Below, one piece after another: positions 15,882-23,559 of a stretch of DNA of 64,000 nt. A program made the translations under genes and the position numbers. The stretch spans positions 3,968,001 through 4,032,000 of the forward strand of contig CBDEVP010000001.1 of the NCBI GenBank assembly GCA_965243485.1, written 5' to 3'. The notes under the pieces are model-generated. The model was not told where the DNA came from. It saw nothing but the letters and a program-made list of their open reading frames with translations, and ran no database searches. Source of the DNA: UBA7330 sp965243485 (GTDB taxonomy: Bacteria; Bacteroidota; Bacteroidia; Cytophagales; Cyclobacteriaceae). Within the stretch, counting starts at the first letter, position 1. Each line of letters begins with the position of its first letter.

Positions 15882-17663
15882 TTATCTCACAGCTGCAGCC
15901 ACAGCATCTGTATAGTTTGAGAATGAAAGATCATTCAATGCAGTCTCTTTAAGACTTGCATCTTTAGATACAGCTTGCTTGAGATTTGATCCGAGACCTT
16001 CGGCATTGTTTTGCTTGGCGCTTGCAATGGCTTTCAGGTAGTAAGCCTCTGCAGAAAGAGATTCATTATCTGTCACACCATTCAAAGTAGTCTGTGCATC
16101 ACTGTAATCTCCTGTAAGGAGGCTGGTCAGACCTTTGTCAAAAGTTACTTCAGGGCTAGATTCTGCTGATGCGAATGAAGCTTTTGCTTCGGCATAGTCT
16201 CCGCTCATCAACTGAAGGGATCCCTGCATACCTTTCAATTTGGCACTCACCATATTTGAAGGAGAAGAGCCCATGGCATCACTGATGGCTTCAGCAGCGG
16301 CTTCGGTATCTCCTTTGGCCATTGCTGCAGCAGCCATATTGGTTTGTACTACAGGAGAATTCATTTTGTTGCCTGCGATCTCAAGTTGAGTCATCGCATT
16401 ATCAATAAGCGACATGTCACCAGACATTTTGGCTTTTTCAATCAAGACAGCTCCCAGGTTGTTATGAGCTCTCCAGTCGCCTGATTTTGCAGCGGCTCTG
16501 AAAATAGCTTCTTTTTCATCCAGAGAAGGAGTGAGCGTTGCTGAGAAAAGGAATTCGTTCATGGTAAGAGAATCCATAGAAGTGTTTCCACTCACGATGC
16601 CTTTTGAAAGAACAGCGATTTTTGCGTTTGGCTTCTTCTCAATAACAGTAAGGATCTCTGTCTGGGCAGACCTCAAACCAGGATATAAAGCATCAAAAAC
16701 TTTCTTGTAGGTAGGTAATTGCTGTAGTTGCTTTTCCTTGTCTACGAAAGTTCCTGAACCATTGATGATATTGGTGTACTGGCTCTTCTCGCTAGAAGAA
16801 ATTCCATCATAGTCAGCCAACGCAGCTTTGAATGCGCTCCAGTCCTGAACAACCGGCTTAAGGATAAAGTCGATCTCATCAGCGATATCCTTGTAATCAT
16901 ACCTGCTCATTTGAGCGCGATAGTAATCCTCTATCACTTTAGCCCTGTCATTTGAAAGGTTGGTATTGATGGTTTCAGGACCTTCCGGAGAGTGCGTACC
17001 AGTGATAGTCACTGTTCTGGTTACGTTTTTCTCAGCAATGAAAGCTGACATATTCTCTCTCTTGGTTCTGTTTGAAGTACCATCTGTGGCCAGACCCAAA
17101 TTCAATCTTGAACTTCCCTGCTCAAAATAGAAATCAATGTTTGTTGGCTCAAGTTCTTCCTGATCATTGTACCCGTGATCAGCCATAGCTGTCAAAACGA
17201 CAGGCTTGGCAAACGAAGAAGTCATTACAAGACCTTTTGCAACCTCCATTCTGGGAGAGGTCTTTGATTTACCACTTGAAGTAATGGTGGCAACACCTTC
17301 TACATAAAGCGTACCCGGATTCATACCATCCTGGTAAGGAAAAGAAAAACTCTCAGACTTTCTTGACGTAGAACTGCTGCTGTTAGGAAAATCAGATGCC
17401 TGAAAATCCACAGAACCAACAGCTACTTCCTGATCACCATATTGATAGATCGTATTAATAGTGTATTGAGTTCCTGAAGGAAGCATTTTCGGAGGAAGTA
17501 CAGCTGACATTTCAAAAGGTACTTCGTCACCCTTAAGTTCCAGTGGATTAGGATTGACGGTCAGGTCCTGATCAGAAGCTAGTTTGATCATCTTGCTGAG
17601 CTTACAACCGGTGAAGGTCGAGGCTACAACAAGCAATGCTATCGCATAGTTAAGTTTTTTCAT
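15882..17663 (-). CDS. OmpA-type domain and TPR lipoprotein
   Basis: From ATG 17663 the protein has 593 residues and starts MKKLNYAIALLVVASTFTGC, a lipoprotein signal with Cys20. Two upstream ATGs (17714, 17672) would put extra charged residues before this signal and are less likely. The N-terminal part (about 30-180) is beta-rich. An OmpA-like domain (about 190-270) has NIDFYFEQGSSRLNLG and TVTITGTHSPEGPETINTNL with NDRAKVIEDYY. TPR-like helices fill the C-terminal third (AHNNLGAVLIEKAKM, NMAAAAMAKGDTEAAAEAI, LTGDYSDAQTTL). It is probably an outer-membrane lipoprotein binding peptidoglycan through the OmpA domain and protein partners through the TPRs. Common in Cytophagales; role unknown. 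Confidence 0.8.
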   Translation of the reverse strand: MKKLNYAIALLVVASTFTGCKLSKMIKLASDQDLTVNPNPLELKGDEVPFEMSAVLPPKMLPSGTQYTINTIYQYGDQEVAVGSVDFQASDFPNSSSSTSRKSESFSFPYQDGMNPGTLYVEGVATITSSGKSKTSPRMEVAKGLVMTSSFAKPVVLTAMADHGYNDQEELEPTNIDFYFEQGSSRLNLGLATDGTSNRTKRENMSAFIAEKNVTRTVTITGTHSPEGPETINTNLSNDRAKVIEDYYRAQMSRYDYKDIADEIDFILKPVVQDWSAFKAALADYDGISSSEKSQYTNIINGSGTFVDKEKQLQQLPTYKKVFDALYPGLRSAQTEILTVIEKKPNAKIAVLSKGIVSGNTSMDSLTMNEFLFSATLTPSLDEKEAIFRAAAKSGDWRAHNNLGAVLIEKAKMSGDMSLIDNAMTQLEIAGNKMNSPVVQTNMAAAAMAKGDTEAAAEAISDAMGSSPSNMVSAKLKGMQGSLQLMSGDYAEAKASFASAESSPEVTFDKGLTSLLTGDYSDAQTTLNGVTDNESLSAEAYYLKAIASAKQNNAEGLGSNLKQAVSKDASLKETALNDLSFSNYTDAVAAAVR

Positions 17664-17787
17664 GTGGATCATCTTTTTGAATTTTTGAAATACAAAATTG
17701 GTGAATTTTAACATTAGATTGTTACAATATTACTTAAAAAATAGATTCTTGTACACCCATATTTAACAATTTCAAGGCCCTTAGTGT

Positions 17788-17795
17788 TATCTTTG
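17788..17795 (+). promoter_or_regulatory. -7 element for PspC-domain gene
   Basis: TATCTTTG is a full match to TAnnTTTG, 21 nt upstream of the ATG at 17817. No TTG at the expected -33 distance. The likely leader is only about 15 nt. Confidence 0.4.
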
Positions 17796-17816
17796 CATCA
17801 AAACCTAATCAAAGAA

Positions 17817-18026
17817 ATGCAGGATCTAATTGAAAAATATGCTTTCGGAGTCTGTACAAGACTAGGTGAGAAATTCCGAATTCCCACCTCAAGTATCCGT
17901 TTATCTTTTATATATGCATCTTTTTTGACCTTCGGTTCACCGATTATCCTGTATCTGGCGCTGGCTTTTGTGATGAATTTCCGCAAAATGCTCAGAAGAA
18001 GGAACAACACCCTTTGGTATTATTGA
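17817..18026 (+). CDS. PspC-domain small membrane protein
   Basis: From ATG 17817 the frame gives 69 residues; a start at 17784 would lie before the -7 promoter element and is rejected. The sequence EKYAFGVCTRLGEKFRIPTS followed by IRLSFIYASFLTFGSPIILYL is the PspC fold: an amphipathic start with GVCxxLGEKFxI, then a hydrophobic span, and a basic end RKMLRRRN. PspC proteins sense membrane stress in other bacteria; in Bacteroidota, single small PspC proteins are frequent and their job is not settled. Its last 7 bases overlap the convergent glycosyltransferase gene. Confidence 0.75.
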   Translation: MQDLIEKYAFGVCTRLGEKFRIPTSSIRLSFIYASFLTFGSPIILYLALAFVMNFRKMLRRRNNTLWYY

Positions 18027-19009
18027 ATTTCGAGAAAGGTTTTCTTTCCCCGCAGAAAGAACTGGATCAAAACCCATTTATCCCCTTTTAGCTCTTTGGA
18101 AATCCGCTTTGGACGGGTCCTTTTTCTGAAATGCTTCCAAAAACTTCGATAAAAACTATAGTTGGCTTTCAGAATTGACCAAAAATGTGTCATTGATTTC
18201 ATGCTTATTCCGGCCATGATATCGAGTCCAAATCTGAGAACTAACACATAGAAAAGATCTGTCAGCGGGAGGTTTTTACATAATACGATCAGACTGTTTC
18301 TGAAATTCAGGTATGTTTTCCTTGGAGATCCGTAGGCGAGGGTTCCTCCCCCTACATGATAGACCACCGATGCAGGAATGCATTTTGATCTTTTACCGGA
18401 GTCGTAGATGCGCCAGCAAAGGTCTATTTCTTCCATGTGAGCAAACAAGTCAGGGTCGAACCCCCCAAGTTTCCTGAAGATCTCTGACCTGATCATCATA
18501 CAGGCGCCTGAGGTCCATAAAATATCCGCCGGATCATCATACTGTCCGCTGTCAGTTTCTATATGGTTTAATATTCTTCCCCGGCAAAACGGATAGCCCA
18601 GCCGGTCAAGGAAACCTCCTGCAGCTCCGGCATGTTCAAATTTTGTGCGATCATTCCAATCCAATACTTTAGGCTGGCAGGCTGCATAATCGGGGTGATT
18701 ATCCAGGAAATCTTTCATGGGTGTGATCCAGTGTTCGGTGACTTCAACATCTGAGTTAAGAAGGATAAAGTAATCGGCCTCAATCTGGTCCAGACCCAGG
18801 TTATAGCCTTCGGCAAATCCATGGTTCTCTTTTAATGGAATAAGCTGCACGGAAGGATACGACCGGATGACAGCCAGGGAATTGTCAGTAGATGCATTAT
18901 CAATGACGTATATGATTGCATCATCACTGTAATTACAGAGTGCTGGAAGAAAATTACTTAAGTGATCGGCTCCGTTGTAATTGAGGATCGCTACTGCGAC
19001 ACTGCTCAT
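18020..19009 (-). CDS. Family 2 glycosyltransferase
   Basis: The 329-residue protein is a GT-A fold enzyme. It begins VAVAILNYNGADHLSNFLPA, holds VIDNASTDNSLAVIRSY and FAEGYNLGLDQ, the metal-binding strand FILLNSDVEV, then LWTSGACMMIRSEIFRKLGGFD and MEEIDLCWRI, whose Glu/Asp are the acceptor-side acids. This order matches rhamnosyltransferase-like GT2 enzymes used for surface polysaccharides. The C-terminal region has a hydrophobic stretch (FYVLVLRFGLDIMAGI) and basic helices, suggesting contact with the inner membrane. It is last in the hisS operon: the ybaB stop and its ATG are arranged as TGA-A-ATG, so translation is coupled. Confidence 0.9.
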   Translation of the reverse strand: MSSVAVAILNYNGADHLSNFLPALCNYSDDAIIYVIDNASTDNSLAVIRSYPSVQLIPLKENHGFAEGYNLGLDQIEADYFILLNSDVEVTEHWITPMKDFLDNHPDYAACQPKVLDWNDRTKFEHAGAAGGFLDRLGYPFCRGRILNHIETDSGQYDDPADILWTSGACMMIRSEIFRKLGGFDPDLFAHMEEIDLCWRIYDSGKRSKCIPASVVYHVGGGTLAYGSPRKTYLNFRNSLIVLCKNLPLTDLFYVLVLRFGLDIMAGISMKSMTHFWSILKANYSFYRSFWKHFRKRTRPKRISKELKGDKWVLIQFFLRGKKTFLEIQ

Positions 19010-19010
19010 T

Positions 19011-19343
19011 TCACATCAGGTTGCTTAGATCCAGTCCGGGGATGTTGGGCATCACGCCTTCAGTGGCTTTCTTGAGAAATTCTCTTGCTTTTACTTCCAC
19101 CGACTGAATGGCCATGTTTACGGCCGCAATGACCAGGTCCTGCATCATTTCAGCATCGTCTTTGTTGATGAGCGATGGATCTATGTAAAGGGAGACCACC
19201 TCTTTCCGTCCATTAACTACCGCTCTTACCAGGCCACCGCCTGCTTCCGCTTCTGCGGTCACAGATCCTAACTCTTCCTGGGCCTGCTTCATCTTTTCCT
19301 GGACCTCTTTTACCTTGCCCATCATTTTCATCATATCAAACAT
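19011..19343 (-). CDS. ybaB: YbaB/EbfC nucleoid-associated protein
   Basis: The 110-residue protein starts MFDMMKMMGKVKEVQEKMKQ and holds the family's GGGLVRAVVNGRKEVVSLYI strand pair and DLVIAAVNMAIQSVEVKA helix. YbaB forms dimers with tweezer-like arms that bind DNA. In many bacteria it stands beside dnaX and recR; here it is between a T9SS type B protein and a glycosyltransferase, 8 nt after the former's stop. Confidence 0.92.
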   Translation of the reverse strand: MFDMMKMMGKVKEVQEKMKQAQEELGSVTAEAEAGGGLVRAVVNGRKEVVSLYIDPSLINKDDAEMMQDLVIAAVNMAIQSVEVKAREFLKKATEGVMPNIPGLDLSNLM

Positions 19344-19351
19344 ATCGCCTT

Positions 19352-20965
19352 CTATTTTTTTATTAATGCAAACGTACCAACCTGCCGGAGTTCTTCGCCA
19401 TCCGGGCTGGTAAATTTAATCTCGTAGGTATAAGCACCTTCCGGCGCCAACTCGTCGTTGATATAACCATTCCAACCCAGACTAAGGTTATCCGTAAAAT
19501 GGATCTGCTGACCCCAGCGGTTAAAAATACTGATTTCTGCTGTATTGCCCTCCAATCCGAAGAATTCCAGCCGGTCGTTCATCCCGTCATTATTGGGGGT
19601 GAATGCTGTAGGGACGTAGATCCTGTAAATAAACCGGGTAACGATTTCATTGGAATAAACCGGTTCGTTAATCTCTGCGTACCAGTATCTGGCTCTGATC
19701 TTTTGTACACTTCCTACGCTTGAGGTAAGCCGGATCGTCGGATCAAAAGATACCACCTCGACCACACTGCTGTCTTCACTGTATATCACCAGCTCACGGC
19801 CTGTTTCGGTGAGTTCGTTTACAGGGTCCGTCAGGTCCAGGGTGATTTCGTTTAACTCAAAATCCCGGTTGGTGACAGACAGTAGTGGCGGACTAACAAT
19901 TGCAGAATCCAGGATCAGTTCACAACTGTCGATCATCAACAATTGATAAGTGTTAGTGCCGGAGGCAGGATATAGTGCAGACGCGCTGAGGGTATCAGTT
20001 GCTGATCCGGTACTCGTATTTTTCACCAGTACATCCAGGAAATTCTGGTTTTGAAAGACAATAGCTACCCGGCTTCCTGAATAGCCGGCATAGGCATTGT
20101 TCAGGTAATCAAACTGGCTGGCTGAAATCGTGCCACAGTAGTCGGGACCATTGATGATGGTATTGGAGCAGGGCTCCAACGTGTTGATCCTTAAGCAATA
20201 ATCCAGTAACCCCGGAATATTTACATCCCTGATGGTGATATTATTGGATATGGGACCTTCGTAGATTTGTGTGTAGCTGCTATTGTTCAGAGAGAGCTCC
20301 ACCTGATATTTGATGTTTGAAAGGGTAGAGGCCGACAGATTGATATCGAATAATGTACCGCAGGTTTGTGTGAGCGTGGCATTGTTGATAGTTGCCATAG
20401 CCAATGCATTGTTTAATACAATAGATTTGAAGGCACTGCCGCAGTTTGGGAATGAATTGTTGTAATAACCTTCCACCAGGATCTGCACGTTGTTGGTCGG
20501 GTAGGTGTAAGTAGGGAAGGGGTTGCCAGGAACATAATCAACGGTGGTTGTAGGAGTAAAATAAACCCGGTAGTAATCGTAGGTGTCTTCCGTGATCTCG
20601 ACCTGGACTGTTTGAGATCCGCATTCATAGATCTCAAATTGTGGGGCTGTGTTGGGCAAAACCTCAAAGATCAGTGTATCTGTTTTTGGGGAGATTGTTT
20701 CCTGTGTAAGCTGGACGATCTGATAGATCCCGGGATCGCTGTATATATGAAAAGTGTCATTCACATCCAGAAGCCCCTCCTCATAAAAATAGGAATTGGT
20801 AAAACCGGAAAAACTGGCTGAAGTAGAGATATTCACCTGAACCCCTTCACACCCGCGTTCAAATTCCACCGAAAACCTTCCAAGCTGACTCATTTGCTGG
20901 GCCTGAATCTGTACACAGATCAGTACGAGCAGAACTGTTCCATATTTTCTAAGCAAGAAATGCAT
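19352..20965 (-). CDS. T9SS protein with CHU_C (type B) C-terminal domain
   Basis: The 537-residue protein has a signal peptide (MHFLLRKYGTVLLVLICVQIQAQ). Its long Thr/Ser/Asn-rich beta region contains several immunoglobulin-like segments (about 30-440) and eight or more scattered cysteines (for example CGSQTVQV, CGSAFKS, CGTLFDI, CLRINTLEPC). The end is the gliding-motility-associated C-terminal domain: YVPTAFTPNNDGMNDRLEFF, SIFNRWGQQIHF, LGWNGYI, PEGAYTYEIKF, TFALIKK. This type B signal sends proteins through T9SS with the help of PorP/SprF-type partners and leaves them on the cell surface or free. It lies 30 nt after hisS and 8 nt before ybaB, an odd setting for a surface protein. Confidence 0.85.
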   Translation of the reverse strand: MHFLLRKYGTVLLVLICVQIQAQQMSQLGRFSVEFERGCEGVQVNISTSASFSGFTNSYFYEEGLLDVNDTFHIYSDPGIYQIVQLTQETISPKTDTLIFEVLPNTAPQFEIYECGSQTVQVEITEDTYDYYRVYFTPTTTVDYVPGNPFPTYTYPTNNVQILVEGYYNNSFPNCGSAFKSIVLNNALAMATINNATLTQTCGTLFDINLSASTLSNIKYQVELSLNNSSYTQIYEGPISNNITIRDVNIPGLLDYCLRINTLEPCSNTIINGPDYCGTISASQFDYLNNAYAGYSGSRVAIVFQNQNFLDVLVKNTSTGSATDTLSASALYPASGTNTYQLLMIDSCELILDSAIVSPPLLSVTNRDFELNEITLDLTDPVNELTETGRELVIYSEDSSVVEVVSFDPTIRLTSSVGSVQKIRARYWYAEINEPVYSNEIVTRFIYRIYVPTAFTPNNDGMNDRLEFFGLEGNTAEISIFNRWGQQIHFTDNLSLGWNGYINDELAPEGAYTYEIKFTSPDGEELRQVGTFALIKK

Positions 20966-20995
20966 TTAATTAATTAGAACGCACAGATCTGTTGT

Positions 20996-22348
20996 TTATT
21001 CAGGCTTCAGTGACTTTATCAAAGCAGACAAATCAAGTACTTGCTGCGTACCCGTTTGCATTTCCTTTACAGTATAACGTTTACTCTTCATCTCCTCTTC
21101 TCCAATGACTACAACGTACGGAATATCAGTTTTATTCGCATAATTCAGTTGCTTATTGATTTTCGCTACATCCGGATAGAGGATTGCGGGGATCCCGTGG
21201 GTTCTGATTTCTTTCAAAATATCCATACCGTGCTTCATCGCATCCTCATCAAAGTGGGTGATCAGGAGTTTGGCGTTGACATTTAAATGCTTTGGAAAAA
21301 GATCCTTTTCTTCCAGCACATCATAAATTCTGTCGAGACCAAAAGAGATCCCGATGCCGGATACATCCGGAAGTCCGAATACTCCTGTAAGATCGTCATA
21401 TCTGCCTCCTCCGCAAATACTTCCAATGGTCAAATCTTTTGCTGCCACCTCGAAGATGATCCCCGTGTAGTAGTTGAGGCCTCTGGCCAGGCTGAGATCC
21501 AGGGAAACTCTATCTGAAGATTTTCCGAAGTAGTCGAAGTATGTTTCCAGGGTATTGATGCCGGCATTCCCTTCCAGAAGACGTTTGATATCCTCCAGCT
21601 TTCCGGAATTATCTGTATCTCTTTTAAGCAGATCAAACAATTTGCCTAATCTTGCCGGATCGGCACCCAGTGCCAGCAAATCTTGCTCTACTTTCTGTTT
21701 TCCGATCTTTTCAAGTTTATCCAGGGAGGTACAGAATGCGATTTCCTGACCGGACAGACCGCACCACCTGGCGAGGCCAAATAGTAACTCCCTGTGATTG
21801 ATCTTGATCAAAAAGTTAGTGTAACCCAGGCTGGAAAAAACATCTATGATCAGATTGGTCAGCTCTACCTCGCTGAAGACAGACTGAGTACCGATAATGT
21901 CGGCATCACACTGATAAAATTCCCGGTACCGGCCCTTTTGAGGTTTGTCGGCTCTCCATACGGGCTGGATCTGAAACCTCCGGAATGGGAAGGAAATTTC
22001 ATTCCTGTTTTGAACTACAAACCGGGCAAAAGGCACTGTGAGATCATATCTCAATCCTTTTTCTGAGATTTCCTTGATTACATGCTGACTTCCCTGCTGA
22101 AGATCTGATGCTGAGATGTTCTGTAAAAAATCGCCTGAGTTGAGGATCTTAAATAATAATTTGTCGCCTTCCTCTCCATATTTGCCCATCAGGGTGGATA
22201 AATTTTCCATCGCGGGCGTCTCAATTTGTGAGAATCCGTAGTTGATGAAATGGGATTTAATGGTGTCAATAATGAAATTTCTTTTAGCGGATTCTACCGG
22301 TCCGAAATCCCGTGTACCCCTGGGAGTAGATGGTTTTTGTTTTGACAT
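20996..22348 (-). CDS. hisS: Histidyl-tRNA synthetase
   Basis: From ATG 22348 the protein has 450 residues, starting MSKQKPSTPRGTRDFGPVES; a TTG nine codons upstream is unlikely. Class II motifs are present: motif 1 around INYGFSQIETPAMENL, motif 2 in FRRFQIQPVWRADKPQKGRY with REFYQCDADIIG, and the histidine-specific ARGLNYYTGIIFEV and GGGRYDDLTG, then motif 3 in ISFGLDRIYDVL. A C-terminal anticodon-binding domain (about 350-450) ends the protein. It charges tRNA-His. On the minus strand, TAGTTTTG (22370-22363) is a -7 match for this gene. It heads an operon with a T9SS protein, ybaB and a glycosyltransferase. Confidence 0.95.
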   Translation of the reverse strand: MSKQKPSTPRGTRDFGPVESAKRNFIIDTIKSHFINYGFSQIETPAMENLSTLMGKYGEEGDKLLFKILNSGDFLQNISASDLQQGSQHVIKEISEKGLRYDLTVPFARFVVQNRNEISFPFRRFQIQPVWRADKPQKGRYREFYQCDADIIGTQSVFSEVELTNLIIDVFSSLGYTNFLIKINHRELLFGLARWCGLSGQEIAFCTSLDKLEKIGKQKVEQDLLALGADPARLGKLFDLLKRDTDNSGKLEDIKRLLEGNAGINTLETYFDYFGKSSDRVSLDLSLARGLNYYTGIIFEVAAKDLTIGSICGGGRYDDLTGVFGLPDVSGIGISFGLDRIYDVLEEKDLFPKHLNVNAKLLITHFDEDAMKHGMDILKEIRTHGIPAILYPDVAKINKQLNYANKTDIPYVVVIGEEEMKSKRYTVKEMQTGTQQVLDLSALIKSLKPE

Positions 22349-22356
22349 AAAAGAAT

Positions 22357-22388
22357 TTTGGACAAAACTAACCAAAAGCGTAAATTTG
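22357..22388 (+). promoter_or_regulatory. Bacteroidota-type promoter for 22417 gene
   Basis: TTTG at 22357-22360 and TAAATTTG at 22381-22388 are separated by 20 nt, a full match to TTG-N17-23-TAnnTTTG. The expected transcription start is near 22395, giving a leader of about 20 nt. It overlaps, on the other strand, the -7 element of hisS, so the two promoters may compete. Confidence 0.75.
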
Positions 22389-22416
22389 CGATCGTTTACA
22401 AGGAAATCATCAAGAA

Positions 22417-22794
22417 ATGGCTGTTACCAGATTAGAAAGAAAATTAAAAAGAGACCGGGCGAAGGCAAAACGCAGAATTGCGACTATGAAGCGACTGAAT
22501 TCACTGCCTCCGGTGAAGAACATAGATATTGAAGCTATCAAAGCTGAATTTGAGAAGAAAAAGGGAGGTTCAGCCAGCAAAGTAGCGAATTCCAAAGAAT
22601 CTTCAGCACCTAAAACCGAAGCAAAAGCGGCTACCAAGTCTTCTGAGGGAGCGGAGGTAAAAGCTGAGGCACCTAAAGCGGAAGAGGCAAAAGCTGACGC
22701 ATCCGAAAAGAAATCCGAAGCTAAGAAGTCTGAAGAAGCGCCCAAAGCCAAAGCAAAAAAAGAGGAATCAAAGAAAGAAGATTCCGGCGAATAA
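22417..22794 (+). CDS. Small basic protein with Ala/Lys/Glu-rich tail
   Basis: The 125-residue protein has two parts. Residues 1-48 (MAVTRLERKLKRDRAKAKRR, then TMKRLNSLPPVKNIDIEAIKAEFEKKK) are basic and look conserved and helical. Residues 49-125 are low-complexity Ala/Lys/Glu/Ser with repeats such as AKAEE and KKSEEAPK, resembling bacterial histone H1-like tails. I know no assigned function; binding RNA, ribosome or DNA is a guess from charge. It has a strong promoter, is divergent from hisS and convergent with the YdcF gene, 5 nt from its stop. Confidence 0.75.
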   Translation: MAVTRLERKLKRDRAKAKRRIATMKRLNSLPPVKNIDIEAIKAEFEKKKGGSASKVANSKESSAPKTEAKAATKSSEGAEVKAEAPKAEEAKADASEKKSEAKKSEEAPKAKAKKEESKKEDSGE

Positions 22795-22799
22795 AACTC

Positions 22800-23558
22800 T
22801 TAAAGGTAGCCTGCTAACTTGTAGGCTACCATTCCCATCCATTCTTTTAGGAGAAAACTCCAGTTAGAAAAGGCTCCCGGGCTCGGCAATATCCAGCCTA
22901 TGTCCCAGGATACATGTGTACTTCTGAAATCTACGGAATAGGGGAGCACTTCCACACCTTCATTGGCAAAGCATCCGAGGGACCTTCTCATATGGAAGGC
23001 AGAGGTAATCAGCAGGTGTTTCCGGTCTTTGATCCCCAGCTCTTCCAATTTGTTTGCTGTAAATAAGGCATTTTCATGGGTATTTCTGGAATCGGCTTCG
23101 ATGATGATGTCCTGTTCAGGGAATTGATTGGTTATAAGAAACCTCTTCAGCACTTCACTTTCTTTGAAATCCTGATCAAGAATAGCGCCGGAACCCCCGG
23201 TGATCAGAATTTTACGGATAAGCCCTTCATGGTACAGGATCATCGCTTCCGTCAGCCGGTCGGCAGCTTCGTTGAAATGTATTTGATCTTCCAGGTCGGG
23301 ATCATGTCCTGCCATTCCTGACAGCACGATCCCCACTTCCACCAATGGAATATTCTCTTTGGGTGTGGCCGGCAATTCCCATTTCTCCATGGCATAATTT
23401 GCGATCCAGGGATTGGAAAAAAAGACAAATATGATGAGGCAGCTGAGCAGCAAGATTCGTGACCTTTTTTTGAAGATCAGGCTGCAGAGCAGCAGCACGA
23501 AGACCCACAACAAGGGGTGTATGATAAAGTTCAGGAGCTTGGATAGGTAAAAGAACAT
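22800..23558 (-). CDS. YdcF/ElyC-family (DUF218) membrane protein
   Basis: The 252-residue protein has two N-terminal membrane helices (about 5-22 and 30-48) and a DUF218 domain. Its marks are VGIVLSGMAG, ADRLTEAMILYHEGLIRKIL, ITGGSGA, SRNTHENALFTANKL and LLITSAFHMRRSLGCF. Relatives SanA, ElyC and YdcF affect envelope integrity and peptidoglycan; the domain binds a nucleotide or similar phosphate compound in a Rossmann-like fold. Its ATG follows the stop of the ABC-transporter gene as TGA-A-ATG, so the two are translationally coupled. Confidence 0.85.
   Translation of the reverse strand: MFFYLSKLLNFIIHPLLWVFVLLLCSLIFKKRSRILLLSCLIIFVFFSNPWIANYAMEKWELPATPKENIPLVEVGIVLSGMAGHDPDLEDQIHFNEAADRLTEAMILYHEGLIRKILITGGSGAILDQDFKESEVLKRFLITNQFPEQDIIIEADSRNTHENALFTANKLEELGIKDRKHLLITSAFHMRRSLGCFANEGVEVLPYSVDFRSTHVSWDIGWILPSPGAFSNWSFLLKEWMGMVAYKLAGYL
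22805..22830 (-). terminator. Hairpin at end of YdcF gene, likely terminator
   Basis: Stem 22805-22814 with 22821-22830 (10 pairs, one G-T) and a 6-nt loop, lying in the last codons of the YdcF gene. On the minus strand it is followed by TTTAAGAGTTTTATT. Little T tract on the plus side, so it mainly suits the minus strand. Confidence 0.45.
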
Positions 23559-23559
23559 T

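Noticed and set aside
17664..17714. Earlier ATG of the OmpA/TPR lipoprotein
   Set aside because: It would place 17 charged and aromatic residues before a complete lipoprotein signal that starts at 17663.
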